Positions 60,038 through 64,000 of a stretch of 64,000 nt of DNA are shown piece after piece (the first letter of the stretch is position 1; each line of letters starts with the position of its first letter). A program made the translations under genes and the position numbers. The notes under the pieces were generated by a model. It had not been told where the DNA came from. It saw only the letters and a list, made by a program, of their open reading frames with translations, and ran no database searches. This DNA is from Falciphora oryzae (Eukaryota; Ascomycota; Sordariomycetes; Magnaporthales; Magnaporthaceae), in contig JNVV01000003.1 in assembly GCA_000733355.1 (NCBI GenBank), positions 1,933,780 through 1,997,779 on the forward strand. Direction: 5' to 3'.

Positions 60038-62966
60038 GGCGAGCAGAGCCCTCCTTTGTCCTCAGCTTCTAGGCCGGACGAGGATTCCCGGGCGCAAGCG
60101 AAGGGCGCTGTGCCAAGCTGCAGGAGGCTTCAGGGCCAAGAGGACCGGCCGCCCCGGCGTGTCGGGGCCAAGAAAGGTGGCGGGCGCGAGGGTGTTCCGG
60201 GTGGTTTGCTTGTCTGCCCAAGCTAGTAGAGTGGCAGTAGGTTGGTCCTCGCACGAGGACTGAGGAGGAACAATACAAATGTTGCGCGCGCGTCCAGGCT
60301 TTTATGTATCGAAGCTGAGCCTTCGTTTATTTGCACACAGGGCAGGCGGAGAAGCGGAGGCGCGACAGCCAGACCCTAGCAGCTCAGGCGGGGAGCTATT
60401 CTGGGGCAGAAGGCAGGTGCATGCTGGCCGTGCCTTGAGACGAGTGGGAAGGGGGCTGTCTGGTTGGGACGGGGAGAACCGATCTCCCCTCAGGCCGGAT
60501 CGACGGGGAAAGACACCGTGGATGTGAAAGTTAGGGGTTAATGATACGCACAGAAGGTACTTCCACGCCGTCCCTGAGCCAGGCCAGCCTGCAAGTACTC
60601 CGCACCTCCGCCACTGTCGGGTAGGCAAGGGTCGTCCATTTGCGTTTTTGCTCGGAAGCATAGCATGCAGACGAACCATTGACAAGCGAGGTTTACTATG
60701 CAAGATGATGTTGGGGGTGGACGGTGGGGCTGACCATCCTGCATGCCGAGCAGGCGGGAAGCCCCACGCGGAGGGAAGGTGGGAGGAAGTCACCAGGTGG
60801 TGGGCGCACACGAGCGTCTGGTGCCGGGCTCTGGATATGGAAGGTGCCGGGGAGCATGGCCAGGCATCCCAAGGTACCTCGGAGGTGGTGGGCAGGAGCT
60901 CGGATTGGGGCTTGAGCTAAGAGACACAAAAAAGAAGTAACAAACCCGCGTTTTCAGCCACGGCGGCCGATATTACTAGCTCTCTATCACGTCTTTGAGC
61001 CTCTCAGAAAACGTAATTTGCGCCGCTCTACGCGAAACCTACAGCTATTGACGCTGGGATTCGGCGATAAGTGCAGCTGCACCCTCAGACGGACAGGGAT
61101 GCCACCGCAGGGTGTGGTCCCCCTGCCCACTAGTGCGGAAGGAGGCTCTTGATTAGGCCCTTAGTGCCCGACCTCATCCTCGGCGCAAATGGCGACATCG
61201 ACCGGACCCGCATGACGTCGCCTTGTGAACCAACGATAGTCGACAGCTCAACGTCGAAACCCGTCGCTGGTGCGCTGCGGGAAAGCCGCCGGCCAACCTC
61301 AACGCGCATGAATGCGTCCTTTGGGCGTACAGCGTAGTACGGAGGACGGAGGAGGCAGATAAACCCCCCACGCCTGTGGAAATCTTGGAGGGCGACATCG
61401 AGCGCCACTTTGGTCGAGCGACCGCATGTGTTTGTTCGTTTTGCTCTGAAGACAACTTCATTCGCCTCGCTCAACATTGCTCGATGGAACTAGAACTAAA
61501 CCAACCACCGGCGAAGCATGCAGACCTCACAAACGACAAAGGCTTTATTGCAAGGTTTACAGATATACCCGCACGCCTACGTAGTGTTCTCCCCATCCTC
61601 CTTCTCGGCCCAATACGGCCATCTTCGTCCTCAGTCCGGCCCTTCCCTCTCCCGGTTCACTCCACTGATATTTGGCTTCTTTTAATTAATGCCCGCAGCT
61701 GGCTGAGTACGGCTGGCCGGAAGGTGCTCTCTGGCTTAGGTACATGCGACTGATTTCCTCTTTTGGGGCGGACCCGACCGTCTCGCCTCAGCGGGAATCA
61801 CCTCTTGTGCTCTCCTACCATTCCTGCGCGCTCGTTTTCCCCTGGAGGACTCGCGCCCGCCGTAGCAACGGTAAAGTCTTGCGCCTGCTGCCTCATCGGC
61901 TCAGCCGGGCACGCGACACGACAGCAATTACAGTTCGCCATGAAGATGAACCCCTAGATGCCATCTTGCCATCCAGAACATAACAACCGACTCTACCTGC
62001 CTCGAGGGCAATTGCTGTCTTGGCTGCTCCGAAGGCCTCTAAGCCCATGCAACCTTTCCACACAAGGCTCTTGTGGTTGTTGGATCCTTCTCTCGCAAAA
62101 GTCACCGCCTGGGGTGATTGCGTGATTCAGCCACGAACTGTCATCATACCCAGCCCTCAGGGACACCTTAGGTTGTAGCCAAAACTATTGCTAATATTTC
62201 TGTGGCTAGTGAGCCACCTCTCTCACGAAGACGGGCCTGTTGTCCAGTAACGGAAGCCCCGACGCGACATGGACAAGATCCTGGCGCACACCATCCCGCG
62301 CAGCTCCTATCACTCCTTGCCAAAGCCGCTTGTCTCTTTTTGCTTCTTTTGGGCTTTTCGGGATTCCGTGATGGTTGGGCCGAGAGTCGAGCACGATCTG
62401 GACCTCCTCGTCTCGCTTAACTTGTCTAGAACCGCGACTAGCTCAATCCCAAAGTGGCATTTCCTAGTACCCGGGTCATGCAAGGAGACCATCCCATTCG
62501 GACCCAAGGAGCTGGCTCAGTTGCATGGGTCGTCCCTGGATGCCCATGGGTGGTGGAGTGTGTTCTACGGCCGAAGACTGTGACATGACAGGGAGCCTGC
62601 TGCATTGCTGCACCCATATGCTCATCATCCCACGCTCCATGGGGCTGGTTTCCATCCAGCATCGGCTGAGCGATGCTTTGGGGAGCAAGACAGCTGCAAT
62701 GTAGTCAAGATATTGGAAGGAGGCGTCGTTGAAGGGCTCGGTTCTGTGAGTGCGGTATCTCATCTTGCTTGATGCAGTTTATGCAGGTAGGATCTAAACT
62801 GGAGCTGAGTAGAACATTCCTCTGATAGATCTTTAGTAACGATACCCATCTTCACGGGCCGTTCAGTGCAAGCCAGTGCAGCAAAGAGTTGCATCCCCAG
62901 CCCAAAATCAGTCCGCACCCCATCATAAACAAGACCTCTCAAGCGGTAGGTGGAACCCGAGGGACA
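60038..62966. other. Divergent intergenic region
   Basis: About 2.9 kb between the sulfate permease and bHLH genes, which diverge from it. I see no gene with believable coding character; the open frames are short and several rely on GTG or TTG starts. Promoters of both neighbours must lie here. Confidence 0.5.
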
Positions 62967-63859
62967 ATGCCCAAAACTAATCCTTCAACTCATCCCCTGT
63001 TTGCATTTATAGAGAACGCCAGCGGACTAAGTCCTTTGGGAAACGAAGCTCCTACTGCCGACACATACTGGTCTGAGTTTTCTGACAATCAACGGCTGAT
63101 TCACGCCGACTACCAAAATGTTCGTTAAAAGTCTCCCAGATTACATACAATCCGACTACCTACTAGAGAACCAATACCGCAATGCTTGTCTTCTATTTTC
63201 AAACACGGGCTATCTGTCCATCATGACTCTATTTACCTGACCCTCCATTTTAGAATAATCTATTCGACGCAAGAGCGCAATGTTACTCCTCCTGGGTTTC
63301 GCATGGCATCCCGACGCCGCAGTCAGCCGACGAGGCAATCGAGCCGGAGATCTCCAGCCCTCTAGCTTTTGCCGACCGAGAATGTAGCGCTCCAGTAACC
63401 TCCGCGCAGCCCCCCTTTCTCCCTGAGGGGAGCATCATCACCAACCAAGTCTGGGCAACCCTTGAGCCGGAAGCGGCAGCAGCATCAGCAGCAGCCGAGG
63501 CGGCGTCCAAGCGCAGGGCGCACCGCGCCTCGGAGAAGGCGCGGCGGGACCGCCTGACGCGCGCCATCCGGGGCCTCGAGGCGCTGCTCACGGTCGGGTA
63601 CAGCCCCGGGCAGGACGAGCAGCTGGACGAGGCGGGCCAGCTGAACGCGCTGTCGTCCAAGGCGGACGTCGTGGAGCTGGCGGCCCGGTACATCAAGCTG
63701 CTCAGGAAGGAGAGGGGCGCCGGCGGAGCCAAGGCCAGGAGGAGGAAGAAAAAGGAGAAGCAGCCTCTTGAGCCCGAGACGCCGCAGCTCGATTTGCGCG
63801 AGGCATCTGTGGGCGCGGAACTTCCTCAGTCGCCGTGGATGAGAGAGGAGTCGGGGTAG
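62967..63859 (+). CDS. bHLH transcription factor
   Basis: Probable nuclear regulator binding E-box DNA as a dimer. Two exons, 62967-63119 and 63254-63859, give 252 residues. The 134-nt intron has a GTTCGT donor, a CTGAC branch site about 17 bases before the acceptor and a TTTTAG acceptor; the same donor sequence occurs in the sulfate permease gene. The basic region is at 137-149 with His141, Glu145 and Arg149 in the H-x3-E-x3-R spacing that favours CACGTG or related E-boxes. Helix 1 follows to about 164, a long loop of some 20 residues reaches 185, and helix 2 (SSKADVVELAARYIKLL) spans 185-203. The C-terminal part is Lys/Arg-rich and then acidic. The N-terminal 130 residues have no known domain. 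Exon 1 is supported by splice signals and frame only. Confidence 0.82.
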
Positions 63860-64000
63860 GAGTCAGCTCTGGAGACCAGGAAGAGTGAAAGAGAAGAGGA
63901 AACTAAAGCAAAGATGATCTGTTTCGTGCTCAAGGGGTAATCGCTTGAGGTTCAACTCATTTCGCATTCTGGGAGGCCCCGAGGGGATTGCAGTAGCTAC

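Noticed and set aside
60302..60811. 169-codon minus-strand frame upstream of the sulfate permease
   Set aside because: No domain, no splice support and position in a promoter region; composition is like random GC-rich DNA.

Overview
The window is nuclear DNA of a filamentous ascomycete. The evidence is compact genes with short GT-AG introns (54-134 nt, often with a CTGAC branch site), split cytosolic fatty acid synthase genes, GC-rich third codon positions and gene neighbours typical of Pezizomycotina. A Sordariomycete close to Sordariales/Chaetomiaceae is my best guess; the sequence alone does not fix the species. A 117-base run of N shows that it comes from a draft assembly.

Layout. 1-3.9 kb: no gene, many homopolymers and short repeats. 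3.9-18.6 kb: both subunits of the type I fatty acid synthase, head to head, with alpha (fas2) on minus and beta (fas1) on plus around a 2.6 kb shared intergenic region. 20.0-21.6 kb: guanine deaminase. 23.0-24.0 kb: a four-helix MARVEL-type membrane protein. 24.0-32.0 kb: about 8 kb without a credible intact gene, but with a TATA-led, hairpin-containing leader near 25 kb and a small tandem repeat near 30 kb. 32.0-33.4 kb: a bZIP-type factor (minus). 34.6-35.0 kb: repeated units around a TATA/AATAAA-bearing stretch that looks like a retroelement LTR relic. 35.2-36.2 kb: an orphan reading frame (minus). 37.2-40.4 kb: the clamp-loader subunit Ctf18 (plus), converging across the N gap on 41.0-46.0 kb, a very large SNF2 ATPase with an inserted RING finger (minus). 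49.4-55.2 kb: a giant ankyrin-type protein (plus) with a roughly 100-residue supra-repeat. 55.6-56.3 kb: a thioredoxin with a mitochondrial-type presequence (minus). 57.4-60.0 kb: a SulP/STAS sulfate permease (minus). 63.0-63.9 kb: a bHLH regulator (plus).

How the genes fit together. The two FAS genes encode one alpha6-beta6 machine and their divergent layout suggests shared control. Ctf18 and the SNF2-RING protein both act in chromosome replication or repair but converge, so they share only a terminator region. The other genes look like independent housekeeping or regulatory loci; I see no secondary-metabolite cluster, defence island, CRISPR array, rRNA or convincing tRNA. The least explained parts are the giant ankyrin protein, the gene-poor 24-32 kb tract and the 34.6-35.0 kb repeat cluster. 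All exon boundaries were read by eye from splice signals and frame continuity.
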